NCBI RefSeq assembly: GCF_036226665.1
Contig: NZ_CP109007.1
Span: forward strand, 8,060,001-8,124,000
From: Streptomyces sp. NBC_00691
GTDB lineage: Bacteria; Actinomycetota; Actinomycetes; Streptomycetales; Streptomycetaceae
DNA: 64,000 bases
Direction of reading: 5' to 3'
Shown here: positions 31,410 through 39,597 of the stretch, piece by piece
How the letters are laid out: every line of letters starts with the position of its first letter
How positions within the stretch are numbered: position 1 is the stretch's first letter
Made by a program: the position numbers and the translations under genes
Notes under the pieces: generated by a model
Told to the model about the DNA's origin: nothing
The model's database searches: none
Seen by the model: only the letters and a program-made list of their open reading frames with translations

Positions 31410-32921
31410 ATGAACCCCGCACGCACGGACAGCCGTTCCTCCCGAGGCCACCGCAACGGCGGCCGTCCCTACGAGACTCCTGCCGGGTCCGGTCGGGGAA
31501 GTCGCCTCGGCTCGTCCGCCCCGAGCCGTTCGAGCGGCCCGAGCCGCTCCGGCGGTCTCGGCCGTCGGTTCGGAGCGGTACAGGGTGAGTTCACCCTGCC
31601 GGAGACCATCAACCCGGCCCTGCCCCCCGTCGAAGCCTTCAGCGACCTCGACATGCCGAAGGCCCTGCTTGCCGCGCTCACCGCGCAGGGGGTCTCCGTC
31701 CCCTTCCCCATCCAGGGTGCGACGCTGCCGAACTCCCTCGCGGGCCGCGACGTCCTGGGGCGCGGCCGGACGGGCTCCGGCAAGACCCTCGCCTTCGGCC
31801 TGGCCCTGCTGGCCCGCACCGCCGGACAGCACGCCGAGCCCCGCCGGCCGCTGGCGCTGGTCCTGGTCCCCACCCGGGAACTCGCCCAGCAGGTCACCGA
31901 CGCGCTCAGCCCGTACGCCCGCGCCGTGAAGCTGCGCCTGGCCACCGTCGTCGGCGGGATGCCGATCGGCCGGCAGGCGAGCGCGCTGCGGAGCGGCGTC
32001 GAAGTCGTCATCGCCACCCCCGGCCGCCTCAAGGACCTCATCGACCGCGGCGACTGCCGACTGAACCAGGTCGCGATCACCGTCCTCGACGAGGCCGACC
32101 AGATGGCCGACATGGGCTTCATGCCCCAGGTCACCGCCCTGCTGAACCAGGTCAGGCCCGAGGGCCAGCGGATGCTGTTCTCCGCGACCCTGGACCGCAA
32201 CGTCGACCTCCTGGTCCGCCGCTACCTCACCGACCCCGTCGTCCACTCCGTCGACCCCTCCCAGGGCGCGGTCACGACGATGGAACACCACGTCCTGCAC
32301 GTGCACGGCGCCGACAAGCAGCGGCTGACCACCGAGATCGCGGCCCGCGAAGGCCGGGTGATCATGTTCCTGGACACCAAGCACGCCGTGGACCGCCTCA
32401 CCGACGACCTCCTCGCCAGCGGTGTCCGGGCCGCAGCCCTGCACGGCGGGAAGACGCAGCCCCAGCGCACCCGCACCCTCACGCGGTTCAAGACGGGGCA
32501 CGTCACCGTCCTGGTCGCGACGAACGTCGCGGCTCGCGGAATCCACGTGGACAACCTCGACCTCGTCGTCAACGTGGACCCGCCCACCGACCACAAGGAC
32601 TACCTGCACCGCGGCGGCCGTACCGCGCGGGCCGGCGCATCAGGCAGTGTCGTCACCCTCGTCACCGCCAACCAGCGCCGCGCCATGACCCGCCTCATGG
32701 TGGCGGCCGGGATCGCGCCGAGGACGACCCAGGTCCGCTCCGGCGAGGAGGCGCTCCGCAGGATCACCGGGGCGCGGACCCCCACCGGAATTCCGGTGAC
32801 GATCACCTCGCCGCCCACCGAGCAGCGCAAGCGCGGTGCGGCCTCCCGCGGCCGGCGCGGTCCCGGCTCGGACGCTCGGCGCGTCGGCGGACAGCGGTCG
32901 GCCACCGGATCGGCGGCCTGA
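31410..32921 (+). CDS. DEAD-box ATP-dependent RNA helicase
   Basis: A 503-residue RNA helicase. It has a 45-residue Arg/Ser/Gly-rich head (RNA-binding look), a Q motif (VPFPIQGATLPNSLAGRD), motif I GRTGSGKT, motif Ia PTRELAQQ, motif II DEAD (TVLDEADQMADMGF), motif III SAT, motif IV VIMFLDT, motif V VATNVAARGIHV, motif VI HRGGRTARAG (usual HRIGRTGRAG), and a basic Arg/Gly-rich tail (RGRRGPGSDARRVGG). It unwinds short RNA duplexes. With cspA directly upstream it fits cold-shock or growth-arrest RNA remodelling. Translation probably depends on opening the hairpin that covers its RBS. Confidence 0.93.
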   Translation: MNPARTDSRSSRGHRNGGRPYETPAGSGRGSRLGSSAPSRSSGPSRSGGLGRRFGAVQGEFTLPETINPALPPVEAFSDLDMPKALLAALTAQGVSVPFPIQGATLPNSLAGRDVLGRGRTGSGKTLAFGLALLARTAGQHAEPRRPLALVLVPTRELAQQVTDALSPYARAVKLRLATVVGGMPIGRQASALRSGVEVVIATPGRLKDLIDRGDCRLNQVAITVLDEADQMADMGFMPQVTALLNQVRPEGQRMLFSATLDRNVDLLVRRYLTDPVVHSVDPSQGAVTTMEHHVLHVHGADKQRLTTEIAAREGRVIMFLDTKHAVDRLTDDLLASGVRAAALHGGKTQPQRTRTLTRFKTGHVTVLVATNVAARGIHVDNLDLVVNVDPPTDHKDYLHRGGRTARAGASGSVVTLVTANQRRAMTRLMVAAGIAPRTTQVRSGEEALRRITGARTPTGIPVTITSPPTEQRKRGAASRGRRGPGSDARRVGGQRSATGSAA

Positions 32922-33023
32922 GCGCCCCGCCGTCCGGAAGCAGACCCACCCTCCAGGAGGCCCGCTGTGACGCCCGTTCACACGCGGCACCACCCGACGC
33001 CGTGAACTGACGATCGAACAGCT

Positions 33024-33061
33024 GAGAGGGCCCGCCCGGCATCCGCCGGGCGGGCCCTCTC
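33024..33061 (+). terminator. Terminator of the helicase gene
   Basis: Perfect 17-bp stem (GAGAGGGCCCGCCCGGC and its complement) with a 4-base loop. Confidence 0.9.
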
Positions 33062-33223
33062 TCGTTGTCACTGCTCAAGGCCGATTACCTGCCCACCGGA
33101 CACGCGAAAGTCTGTCTTGGCGGTAGTAGACATTGGGTGGTGACCTCACTATGGTTTCTCTCGTAGCCCAGAGAGACCGCAGAGCCTGGCAGAGAGATCC
33201 GCCAGTATGCGGTACAGGTGGTC

Positions 33224-33255
33224 GCAGTTCGCAGTTCGCAGTTCGCAGTTCGCAG
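33224..33255. repeat. 7-bp tandem repeat (GCAGTTC)
   Basis: Four full copies and a partial fifth of GCAGTTC in tandem. Confidence 0.9.
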
Positions 33256-33627
33256 GAACGGTGCGGCGGTGGAGTTTCGAAGCCAGGAAGTGGCAGGTCG
33301 GCGACGGGACTGACGGCCGGACCGGGTGGCCCGCGGTCATCAGGGGCCGCCGCGCGAGGGACCGCAGTCAAGGCAGGAGCGGCACCCGAGCGAGTGCAGT
33401 GTGCAGTACCCGTAGCAAGTAGTGGATCATCGAGGGAGAACGGAGGAACCACGCCATCAGGATCGCCCGGGCGGAAAGGTGACCCGGGTACCGCAGGACA
33501 TCGATAGTGAGGTGGTCTCCGGTCAAGCAATCGCGATCCTCGCATCCCCGGCATTGTTCCGGTCGGGTACGCGGACATAGAACGCCGGCGCAGTGTCAGG
33601 GCCGGCAGGTGGTGTAGTAGTTCCTTC

Positions 33628-33660
33628 GGGGCCCTGGTGCCGGTACGGCACCAGGGCCCC
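33628..33660 (+). terminator. Perfect hairpin in the leader of the MerR gene
   Basis: Stem GGGGCCCTGGTGCCG / CGGCACCAGGGCCCC (15 bp), 3-base loop, ending 26 bases before the MerR start codon. A terminator or attenuator. Confidence 0.8.
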
Positions 33661-33686
33661 TCAACGCGTTTCGCAGAGAGGTGCAA

Positions 33687-34016
33687 ATGACAGCAGATGA
33701 CTCGTTCGGGCGTCTCGACGACGACGACTACCCCGCCTACACCATGGGCCGGGCCGCCGAAATGCTTGGCGTCACACAGGGATTCCTCCGCGCCATCGGC
33801 GAAGCCCGCCTCATCACCCCGCTGCGCTCGGAGGGCGGCCACCGCCGCTACTCCCGCTACCAGTTGCGTATCGCGGCCCGTGCCCGCGAGCTCGTCGACC
33901 AGGGCACCCCGATCGAGGCCGCCTGCCGCATCATCGTCCTCGAGGACCAGCTCGAAGAGGCCCAGCGCCTCAACGAGGAGTACCGCCGCGCATCGGCACC
34001 GCCGGACTCGGCCTGA
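33687..34016 (+). CDS. MerR-family helix-turn-helix regulator
   Basis: A 109-residue DNA-binding protein: an acidic head, then YTMGRAAEMLGVTQGFLRAIGEARLITPLRSEGGHRRYSRYQ, a MerR-type winged helix-turn-helix with the wing RSxGGHRRY. It continues into a helix (LRIAARARELVDQGTPIEAACRIIVLEDQLEEAQRL) likely to form a dimer coiled coil. It has no effector domain or metal-binding cysteines, so it resembles the small BldC/MerR-like regulators of Streptomyces. ATG 33687 has GAGAGG 5 bases upstream; GTG 33681 is a less likely alternative. Expression may be attenuated by the preceding hairpin. Confidence 0.88.
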   Translation: MTADDSFGRLDDDDYPAYTMGRAAEMLGVTQGFLRAIGEARLITPLRSEGGHRRYSRYQLRIAARARELVDQGTPIEAACRIIVLEDQLEEAQRLNEEYRRASAPPDSA

Positions 34017-34273
34017 GGTGAGACCGGTCGCCGTGGGCCTCGACTGACCATCCACCGTCTGCGGTGCCTGCTGGTGGAACCATCGCGGATGGACTCCTCT
34101 TCGGCCCCGCGCAGCGTGCTCGCCCCCGCCCGTTGGCTGCGCGAGGGCCCTCCGGCGGCGAGATAGCCGAACACGTCCCGGGTGTAATCCCGCCCCATGA
34201 GGCCCTGTGCGCCGGCTTCGAGCCCTACGGTCCCTGCTCCCAGGACAGGATCGAGCTTCGCCCGGACGGTCGC

Positions 34274-34312
34274 GGGAGAAGGGCCCGCCCCTTCGGGGAG
34301 GACCCTTCTCTC
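34274..34312 (-). terminator. Terminator of the minus-strand CsbD gene
   Basis: Outer arms GAGAAGGG / CCCTTCTC with an inner CCCC-TTCG-GGGG tetraloop stem. The rest of 34017-34322 shows no gene. Confidence 0.7.
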
Positions 34313-34322
34313 GGCGGATGGC

Positions 34323-34499
34323 TCAGTGTTCGTCGCGCTTGCCGCGGAGGGTGTCCTTGGCGTCGGACATGGCTTCCTTCGCCTTGCCCTTGGCCTGGTC
34401 CATCCGTCCCTCGGTCTTCATGCGGTCGTTGCCGGTCACCTTGCCGACCGTTTCCTTCGCCTTGCCCTTGACCTTGTCCGTGCGGCCCTTGTCAGCCAT
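34323..34499 (-). CDS. CsbD-like small stress protein
   Basis: A 58-residue, highly charged CsbD-family protein (KGRTDKVKGKAKETVGKVTG, then MKTEGRMDQAKGKAKEAMSD). CsbD proteins are general-stress proteins of unknown mechanism, sigma-B-controlled in Bacillus. ATG 34499 is preceded by AAGGACAG. One of three CsbD-like genes within 2.4 kb here. Confidence 0.9.
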   Translation of the reverse strand: MADKGRTDKVKGKAKETVGKVTGNDRMKTEGRMDQAKGKAKEAMSDAKDTLRGKRDEH

Positions 34500-34710
34500 G
34501 ACCTGTCCTTCTGGGGTGGGAAGCAATGTCGATGACAACATAGGACGAAGATGGGCATTCCGCTCATCGAGTCCGGAGTCGCGCACCGTGCGCGGGCAAG
34601 GTGCCGTGCGTGAACCGCCCTGCGCCGGTTCGCCTCGCGACCCGACGCCCTCGCGGGTTTAGGGTGGGAATAGCCTGTTCCGCACGAGTGATCCGAGGGA
34701 GACGACGGCC

Positions 34711-35493
34711 GTGCCGACGTCGAGCCAAGAGATCGCGGGCGCCCCGTGCTGGGTCAGCCTGCTGACCCGGGACCTTGCCGCCGCGCAGAAGTTCTACGCT
34801 GGTGTACTCGGGTGGGGATTCCGCCCCAGCGGCCTCGGGGAGGGGTTTTCGGTAGCTCTCCGTCATGGGGTGCCCGTGGCGGGGATCGGCGCGCCGGCCG
34901 AGCGTCTCGACATGCCGGTGGCGTGGACGCCGTACTTCGCCGTCGCGGACGCCGACCTCACGGCGGCACGGATCCGTGAACGCGGGGCCACCATGGCCGT
35001 GGGCCCCCTCGCGTTCGTCACCGGCCGGGCCGGACTGGCCGCCGACCCCGCGGGGGCGGTCTTCGGGTTCTGGCAGGGAGCGGTGGTACCCGACTGGTCG
35101 ACGGGTCACGGCAGCCCGGCCCGACTGGAACTGCACACCCGCGACGCCCTTGAGGCCTCGGTCTTCTACGGCGAGGTTCTCGACTGGGCAGGGGGAGGAT
35201 CCGGTTGCTGCGTGGCGTCGCACGAACACGGGCAGGTGGTGCTGCGCAAAGGCCACGACACCGTGGCGCGCATGATCGGCGGCTCGGCCGAAGAGGTCCC
35301 CGACCCCGCGATCCGCCCGCGTTGGCACGTCCACTTCCCCGTACCGGACCTGGAGAAGGCGGTCGAGGCCACCAGAGACCTGGGAGGTGCGGTCGTCAGC
35401 CCCGTGACGACGTCCCGCACGAGCCGGTCGGTCGCCCTCGCGGACCCGGACGGGGCACGGTTCACGGCGGTCGAGCTCCAGAAGACCTCCTGA
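34711..35493 (+). CDS. Two-domain VOC (glyoxalase-like) protein
   Basis: A 260-residue protein with two VOC domains: CWVSLLTRDLAAAQKFYAGV, then WTPYFAVADADLTAARIRER and ADPAGAVFGFWQ for the first; and LELHTRDALEASVFYGEVLDW, then WHVHFPVPDLEKAVEATRDLGG and LADPDGARFTAVE for the second. This is the arrangement of the hydroxylase/'27 kDa antigen Cfp30B'-like group, which bind small molecules. Substrate unknown. Start GTG 34711 has GAGGGAG about 12 bases upstream. It is convergent with an LLM-oxidoreductase remnant. Confidence 0.85.
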   Translation: MPTSSQEIAGAPCWVSLLTRDLAAAQKFYAGVLGWGFRPSGLGEGFSVALRHGVPVAGIGAPAERLDMPVAWTPYFAVADADLTAARIRERGATMAVGPLAFVTGRAGLAADPAGAVFGFWQGAVVPDWSTGHGSPARLELHTRDALEASVFYGEVLDWAGGGSGCCVASHEHGQVVLRKGHDTVARMIGGSAEEVPDPAIRPRWHVHFPVPDLEKAVEATRDLGGAVVSPVTTSRTSRSVALADPDGARFTAVELQKTS

Positions 35494-35549
35494 GAGGCGC
35501 CCCGGCCAAGGGCCCGTACGAGCATGGCGACCACGACAGAAGGGCGGTG

Positions 35550-36015
35550 CCGGGCCGTGGTGGCCTGCTCGAAGTGGGCCGGGGTCGGGAGGATCTGGTT
35601 CAGCTCTCCCGGCAGCTGCTCGGTCGGCCACATGCGGTGCTCCGTGTCGACGGCCGCGTCCCGGTCCCGGCCCCAGCAGACCTTCAGGCCGCCGACGACG
35701 GGCTTGCCGGCGCCGCCCGCCTCGCGGAACGACGCGATGGCGTCGTCGTCGCGTCCCATGGTGGCGAAGCCGTCCCCGACGCGTCCCGCGAGTGCGGCGG
35801 CCTTGGGGCCGAAGCCCGAGACCGGGATGGCGGGCGGGGTCTCCGGAACGGTGTTGTGACGGGCGTTGCCGACCGTGTAGTGCCGGCCCCGATGGCTGAC
35901 GTCGCGGCTGGTGAACAGGTGCCGCATCACCTCCACCGCCTCTTCCAGCATGTCCGCCCGTTCGTCGAACGACGGCCATCGGTCTCCGAACGTCCGGGTC
36001 CGGCCGCTCCCGGGG
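35550..36015 (-). pseudogene. F420-dependent LLM-class oxidoreductase remnant
   Basis: The middle of an LLM-class (F420-dependent, G6PD-like TIGR03557 branch) oxidoreductase is recognisable: GDRWPSFDERADMLEEAVEV, then MRHLFTSRDVSHRGRHYTVG, IPVSGFGPKAAALAGRVGDGF, ASFREAGGAGKPVVGGLKVCW and LPGELNQILPTPAHFEQA. About 120 N-terminal residues (TIM-barrel strands 1-4 with the F420 site) and about 60 C-terminal residues are missing; both flanks become non-homologous. The remaining half-barrel cannot function. Confidence 0.75.
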
Positions 36016-36143
36016 AGAATCTCCTGGATCTCGGCCGTGAGCCCTTCTGTGCGCCTGACCGCCGACGTCACGGAGAAACGCCTCGATCGTGCCGGAGCGG
36101 GATCTCATCTCTCACCGTGGCCGACCTTCCCGGGCTGTTTCCG

Positions 36144-36167
36144 GTTTCTCCGCCGCACCACGGGTAC
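36144..36167 (+). promoter_or_regulatory. Sigma-B/SigH-type stress promoter
   Basis: GTTT at 36144-36147 and GGGTAC at 36162-36167 with a 14-base spacer, matching the streptomycete sigma-B consensus GNNT-N14-16-GGGTA(C/T). It lies about 33 bases before the start of the small CsbD-like gene. Confidence 0.6.
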
Positions 36168-36199
36168 CCGGTACGTGTGAGTGTGGGAAGAGGTCCGAG

Positions 36200-36373
36200 A
36201 TGAGCGCCAAGGAGAAGGCCAAGGCCAAGGCCGAGCAGATCGTCGGCAAGGCAGTCCAGAAAACGGCCCACGTACGGGGAAAGAGGACCACGGAGGCCAA
36301 GGGCGCGGCTCTGAGGCTTCGCGGCAAGGCCCGGGAGCGCAAGGAGAAAGCCAAAGACTTCTTCAAGCGGTGA
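36200..36373 (+). CDS. CsbD-like small basic stress protein
   Basis: A 57-residue Lys/Ala/Arg-rich helical protein (EKAKAKAEQIVGKAVQKTAH, then KARERKEKAKDFFKR). It resembles CsbD but is more basic. ATG 36200 has GAAGAGG upstream and a sigma-B-type promoter 33 bases further up, consistent with stress induction. Confidence 0.8.
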   Translation: MSAKEKAKAKAEQIVGKAVQKTAHVRGKRTTEAKGAALRLRGKARERKEKAKDFFKR

Positions 36374-36539
36374 CTCCTTGTGGTGGATCTCAGCGAATTT
36401 CGATCGTCGTCCACCGTGCATGCGGGCCGTCAACGCGGGCAGTGGCAGCAGAGGAGACGACTCGCTGAGCGACGTGCGCGGAGAGTGGGCGTTGCTCGCA
36501 GACATGCGGGTGCGCAGCCATAGCAGGAAGGTGAGAGTC

Positions 36540-36713
36540 ATGGCCGGAGGCAAGAAAGCCAAGAATGTGGCAAAGACCGCCAAGGGCAAGGTCAAGGAGA
36601 CGACGGGCAAGGCCGTAGGCAACGAGAGCCTCGAGTTGAAGGGCCGTGCCGAACAGGCCGAGGGCGACGCGAAGCAGGCGGCGGAGAAGGTCAAGGACAC
36701 GTTCAAGCACTGA
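36540..36713 (+). CDS. CsbD-like small stress protein
   Basis: A 57-residue CsbD-family protein (AKTAKGKVKETTGKAVGNES, then ELKGRAEQAEGDAKQAAEKV). ATG 36540 has AGGAAGG seven bases upstream. It ends 38 bases before a very long convergent terminator. It is paralogous to the gene ending at 34323. Confidence 0.9.
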   Translation: MAGGKKAKNVAKTAKGKVKETTGKAVGNESLELKGRAEQAEGDAKQAAEKVKDTFKH

Positions 36714-36751
36714 CCTCGTCGACCGCGACCCCTCAGGCGCGGAACCCGGGA

Positions 36752-36815
36752 CGCGGAGGTCGGCGGGAGGAACAGAGCAGTATCACTGCGACTGTTCCTC
36801 CCGCCGACCTCCGCG
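36752..36815. terminator. Very long convergent terminator hairpin
   Basis: Arms 36752-36774 and 36793-36815 are perfectly complementary over 23 bp; the 18-base loop itself holds GCAGT-ATC-ACTGC. It lies between the CsbD gene (+) and the SRPBCC gene (-). Confidence 0.9.
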
Positions 36816-36864
36816 CGACGATGCGCGAACCCGGAGCCCGGCATCGCCTGCCCGGGCGCGGGGC

Positions 36865-38004
36865 TCACTGACGGCGTCGGCGCCGACCGCGGCCCGCGGT
36901 CTCGTACTCGTCCTCCTGAGCCTCCTCGTCGTCCTCGTCCTCGTCCTCCATGGTGGCGGCGGGGCCTTCCTCGTCGTCCTCCGCCTCCTCGTCTTCCGCG
37001 TCTTCGTCGTACTCCTCGTAGGGCTCGCCTTCGTCGTCCTCCTCCTCGCCTTCCTCTTCCGGCTCGTACTCCTCCTCCGGCGCGCCGTCGTCCTCCTCGT
37101 CGGTGAAGCCTTCCTCGTCTGCCTCCTCTCCTTCCTCTCCTTCCTCGCCCTCCTCCTCGTCGAGCTCGGATTCGTCCTCGAGCGCCTCCTCGTGCGAACG
37201 GACCACCTCGCCGTCGCGAATCTCGCCACGCCAGCCCTCCGGCTCGTCGTCGGTGAGGGTGACATGCCGCCGGAAGTGCTTCAGGTCCAGGCGGAGACGT
37301 CGGCCCTGAGCCCGCCAGAGGTTGCCGGTCTTCTCGAAGAGGCCGGAGGGGTAGTACTCGACGGTGAGCAGGATGCGGGTGAGTGTCGGCCCCAGTTCGT
37401 GGAAGCTGACGCACCCCCGGACGGATCCCTTGGCGCCTTCGGAGGTCCACACGATGCAGTCGTCCGGGACCTGTTCCTGGACCGTCGCCTTCCAACTACG
37501 CGTAGATGGGCCTACCTTGACCTTCCAGTCGCTGGTGGTCTCGTCGCCTTGGGATACGTTGCGAACGCCCTTGGTGAACCCGCTGAAATCCTCGTACTGC
37601 GTCCAGTGGTTGTAGACCCTGCGTAGCGGAGCGCCCACGTCGATCGTCTCGACGATGCTGGTGATCTTCTGGCTGCCGCTCTTGCGCTTTCCTTTGCCCG
37701 AACCGAACAGGTTCGACGCGGCGTCGGTGACCTTGTCCTTGATTCCCCCGAGTGCCTGCCCCACGACAGCCTTAGCGGGGGAGTCCCCTTTCAGCAGCCG
37801 CCCCCCGATGTCGGTGAGCTTGCCGCCGTTCTCCGCCACGTCGTTCAGCTGATCGGTGACGTCGTCGAGTTTGTCCGTCGCCTTCTCGGCCAGTTTCCCG
37901 GTCTGCGCGCTGAGGAATTCGCCCAGTTCGCCGATCAGCCGGTCCATTCCGGATTCGGACTTCTGGGAGCCGTCCTGGTCGCGGTCGCGGTCTTCGGATG
38001 CCAT
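36865..38004 (-). CDS. SRPBCC protein of the gas-vesicle locus (GvpZ-like)
   Basis: A 379-residue protein. Residues 1-115 form a helical, Lys/Asp-rich segment (LGEFLSAQTGKLAEKATDKL). Residues 115-265 form a START/SRPBCC 'cyclase/dehydrase' domain (ITSIVETIDVGAPLRRVYNH, then WTQYEDFSGFTKGVRNVSQ and GPTLTRILLTVEYYPSGLFE). The last 110 residues are almost pure Glu/Asp, ending GRGRRRRRQ. SRPBCC proteins bind hydrophobic ligands. Equivalent proteins occur in streptomycete gvp loci, so a role in vesicle assembly or the associated membrane/particle is inferred. It lies 3 bases downstream of, and is co-transcribed with, the Y-like gene. Confidence 0.75.
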   Translation of the reverse strand: MASEDRDRDQDGSQKSESGMDRLIGELGEFLSAQTGKLAEKATDKLDDVTDQLNDVAENGGKLTDIGGRLLKGDSPAKAVVGQALGGIKDKVTDAASNLFGSGKGKRKSGSQKITSIVETIDVGAPLRRVYNHWTQYEDFSGFTKGVRNVSQGDETTSDWKVKVGPSTRSWKATVQEQVPDDCIVWTSEGAKGSVRGCVSFHELGPTLTRILLTVEYYPSGLFEKTGNLWRAQGRRLRLDLKHFRRHVTLTDDEPEGWRGEIRDGEVVRSHEEALEDESELDEEEGEEGEEGEEADEEGFTDEEDDGAPEEEYEPEEEGEEEDDEGEPYEEYDEDAEDEEAEDDEEGPAATMEDEDEDDEEAQEDEYETAGRGRRRRRQ

Positions 38005-38007
38005 GAC

Positions 38008-39003
38008 CTACCTCCGCGTGGCCGGCTTGCGCGCCGACGTCTTCTTGGCCGCGGGCTTGCGTGCCGCCGCCTTCTTCGCGGGCGGCTTGCGGGCTGCGGC
38101 CTTCTTGGCCGTCGCCTTCTTCGCCGGTGCCTTCTTGGCTGCGGCCTTCTTGGCCGTGGTCTTCTTCGCTGCCGTCTTCTTCGCCGGCCCGGCGGCGGAC
38201 TTCTTGGTGGCCGTGGCCTTCTTGGCGGGAGCGGTCTTCTTCGCCGGGGATCGGCTCGACGTCGACCGCTTCGCGGGCGTGGCCTTCGTCGCCGTTCTCG
38301 ACGACTCCTTCTTCGCGGGAGCGCTCTTCTTGGCGGGCGATGCGGCAGGACGTCCTTGGGAGGCCTTGCGGGCGCGGGACGGGGTGGTTCCTGACCGGGA
38401 GCGGGACGTGCTGTCTCCGCTCGACCGTGCACGGGACTGCCCGCCGGCGGACCGGCGTGACCGTGGCTTCCTCGGCTCGGCTTCGGGCTCCCTCTCGTCA
38501 GGCTCTTCCGCTTCCTCCTCGGGTTCTTCCTCTTCCTCCTCCTCCCACGCGTCCTCTGCGCCCTCGTCCTCGTCCTCGTCCGCGTCCTCGTCGTACTCGT
38601 CCTCGGGTTCCTCTTCCTCCTCCCAGTCCTCGTCCTCGTCGTACGGTGCGTTCGCCTCTTCGTCCTCCTCCTCGTCCTCCCGGTCGCTGCCGCTGCTGAT
38701 GGCGAGTGTCCGCTCGTGGAGGGAGTCGGCCAGGTCCGCGAGCTTGCGGTTGGCCGCCGCGGTCAAGGCCTGCCGGCCGGCGTCCAGTGCCTCCCCCCTC
38801 AACTGGTCGCCCATCTCGGCGATCTGGGGTACGTCCTTGAGCTTGGTGAGCCCCTGTGTCACGAGCTGTCCGGGCTCGAGGCCGAAGCGACGGCCCGCGA
38901 GGTACGTCGCCACGGTGAACGCGAGGCGAGCCTTCTTCGTCCGTCCCAGAAGGTAGCCGCCTGCCACGGCGGCTGCCAGGGCGACTTTGGTCGTGTCCTC
39001 CAT
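38008..39003 (-). CDS. Gas-vesicle-locus protein with histone-H1-like tail (GvpY-like)
   Basis: A 331-residue three-part protein. A short N-terminal hydrophobic helix (VALAAAVAGGYLLGRTKKAR) and a helical domain to about residue 105 are followed by a 75-residue run of Asp/Glu, then a 150-residue basic tail of repeated AAKK/APAKK/AARKP units like histone H1 or HupS. The tail suggests nucleic-acid or polyanion binding; the acidic block may fold back on it. It is probably the gvpY counterpart, placed divergently from gvpO instead of inside the operon. ATG 39003 has AAGGGACAG upstream. Confidence 0.7.
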   Translation of the reverse strand: MEDTTKVALAAAVAGGYLLGRTKKARLAFTVATYLAGRRFGLEPGQLVTQGLTKLKDVPQIAEMGDQLRGEALDAGRQALTAAANRKLADLADSLHERTLAISSGSDREDEEEDEEANAPYDEDEDWEEEEEPEDEYDEDADEDEDEGAEDAWEEEEEEEPEEEAEEPDEREPEAEPRKPRSRRSAGGQSRARSSGDSTSRSRSGTTPSRARKASQGRPAASPAKKSAPAKKESSRTATKATPAKRSTSSRSPAKKTAPAKKATATKKSAAGPAKKTAAKKTTAKKAAAKKAPAKKATAKKAAARKPPAKKAAARKPAAKKTSARKPATRR

Positions 39004-39206
39004 GACTTCTGTCCCTTCACCGGGCGACCGGGGCCCTTCCGCCGCTCGTGCGGTGCGCCCTGGGTCGGGTCACGCGTCGGGTGGAAAGCGTGTGAGGACG
39101 CCGCGCTGGTGCGGTCTGGGACGAGCCTGCTCTCCCGGACATGGCGTATGTCCCTATAAGATGAAATTCTAGCCTTTAGTTGCTGGACGTCTCGTGGAAG
39201 TGTCCT
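39004..39206. promoter_or_regulatory. Divergent promoter region of the gas-vesicle locus
   Basis: 203 bp between the Y-like gene and gvpO. It includes an unusually AT-rich stretch at about 39145-39182 (CCCTATAAGATGAAATTCTA) containing -10-like hexamers on both strands and a short GACAT...ATGTC repeat. No sigma-B consensus was found here. Confidence 0.5.
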
Positions 39207-39569
39207 ATGGCCACAGCGGATCCCGATCGCCCTCGACGCGGTACCTCGCGTTCCGCAGGTGAGGGGCGTTCCCCCGCACGGCGGAAGCCGGCGCCCAGTC
39301 GCCCGAAGGCCGTGGACGCGGGCTCGGCCATGACGTCGGCCACCGAGCAACTGACGAGGCTGCTCGGCCGACTTCCCGAATCCGTCTCCTCGCTCAAGCC
39401 CATCGACGACGGGTGGGAAGCGCAGGTGGAAGTGGTGGAACTGGAACGGATCCCCGATACGACGAGTGTGCTGGCCAGCTACCGGGTCACCCTCGACGGG
39501 CAGGGCACGCTGCTCTCGTTCGAACGAACCCGGCGCTACACCCGAGGAATGATCGATCGGCCGTTCTGA
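39207..39569 (+). CDS. gvpO: Gas vesicle protein GvpO
   Basis: A 120-residue GvpO. A basic disordered head (about 45 residues, Arg/Pro/Ser-rich) is followed by the conserved domain: EQLTRLLGRLPESVSSLKPI, then GWEAQVEVVELERIPDTTSV, and YRVTLDGQGTLLSFERTRRYTRG. GvpO is required for vesicle formation in haloarchaea and is thought to act in regulation or assembly. Start ATG 39207 has GGAAG upstream. First gene of the plus-strand gvp operon; gvpA follows after 28 bp. Confidence 0.92.
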   Translation: MATADPDRPRRGTSRSAGEGRSPARRKPAPSRPKAVDAGSAMTSATEQLTRLLGRLPESVSSLKPIDDGWEAQVEVVELERIPDTTSVLASYRVTLDGQGTLLSFERTRRYTRGMIDRPF

Positions 39570-39597
39570 GTGCCGTTCGGCCGCGGAAGGAGGCGCC

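Larger units (their letters stand above)
33062..33660 (+). ncRNA. Candidate non-coding transcript or long leader upstream of the MerR gene
   Basis: About 600 bp without a convincing coding frame, bounded on the left by the helicase terminator and on the right by a perfect 15-bp hairpin that has no gene to terminate. A TATGGT hexamer near 33149 could start a transcript, and nearby segments can pair (TTTCTCTC with GAGAGACC). It contains the (GCAGTTC)n array. Either an independent small RNA or an attenuated 5' leader of the MerR gene. Confidence 0.4.

Noticed and set aside
33224..33255. (GCAGTTC)n as a CRISPR-like array
   Set aside because: The copies are contiguous with no spacers, the unit is only 7 bp and no cas genes are present.
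37856..38956. Plus-strand frame of Ser/Phe/Ala repeats
   Set aside because: It is the complement of the Lys/Ala and Asp/Glu tracts of the GvpY-like gene; codon bias favours the minus strand.
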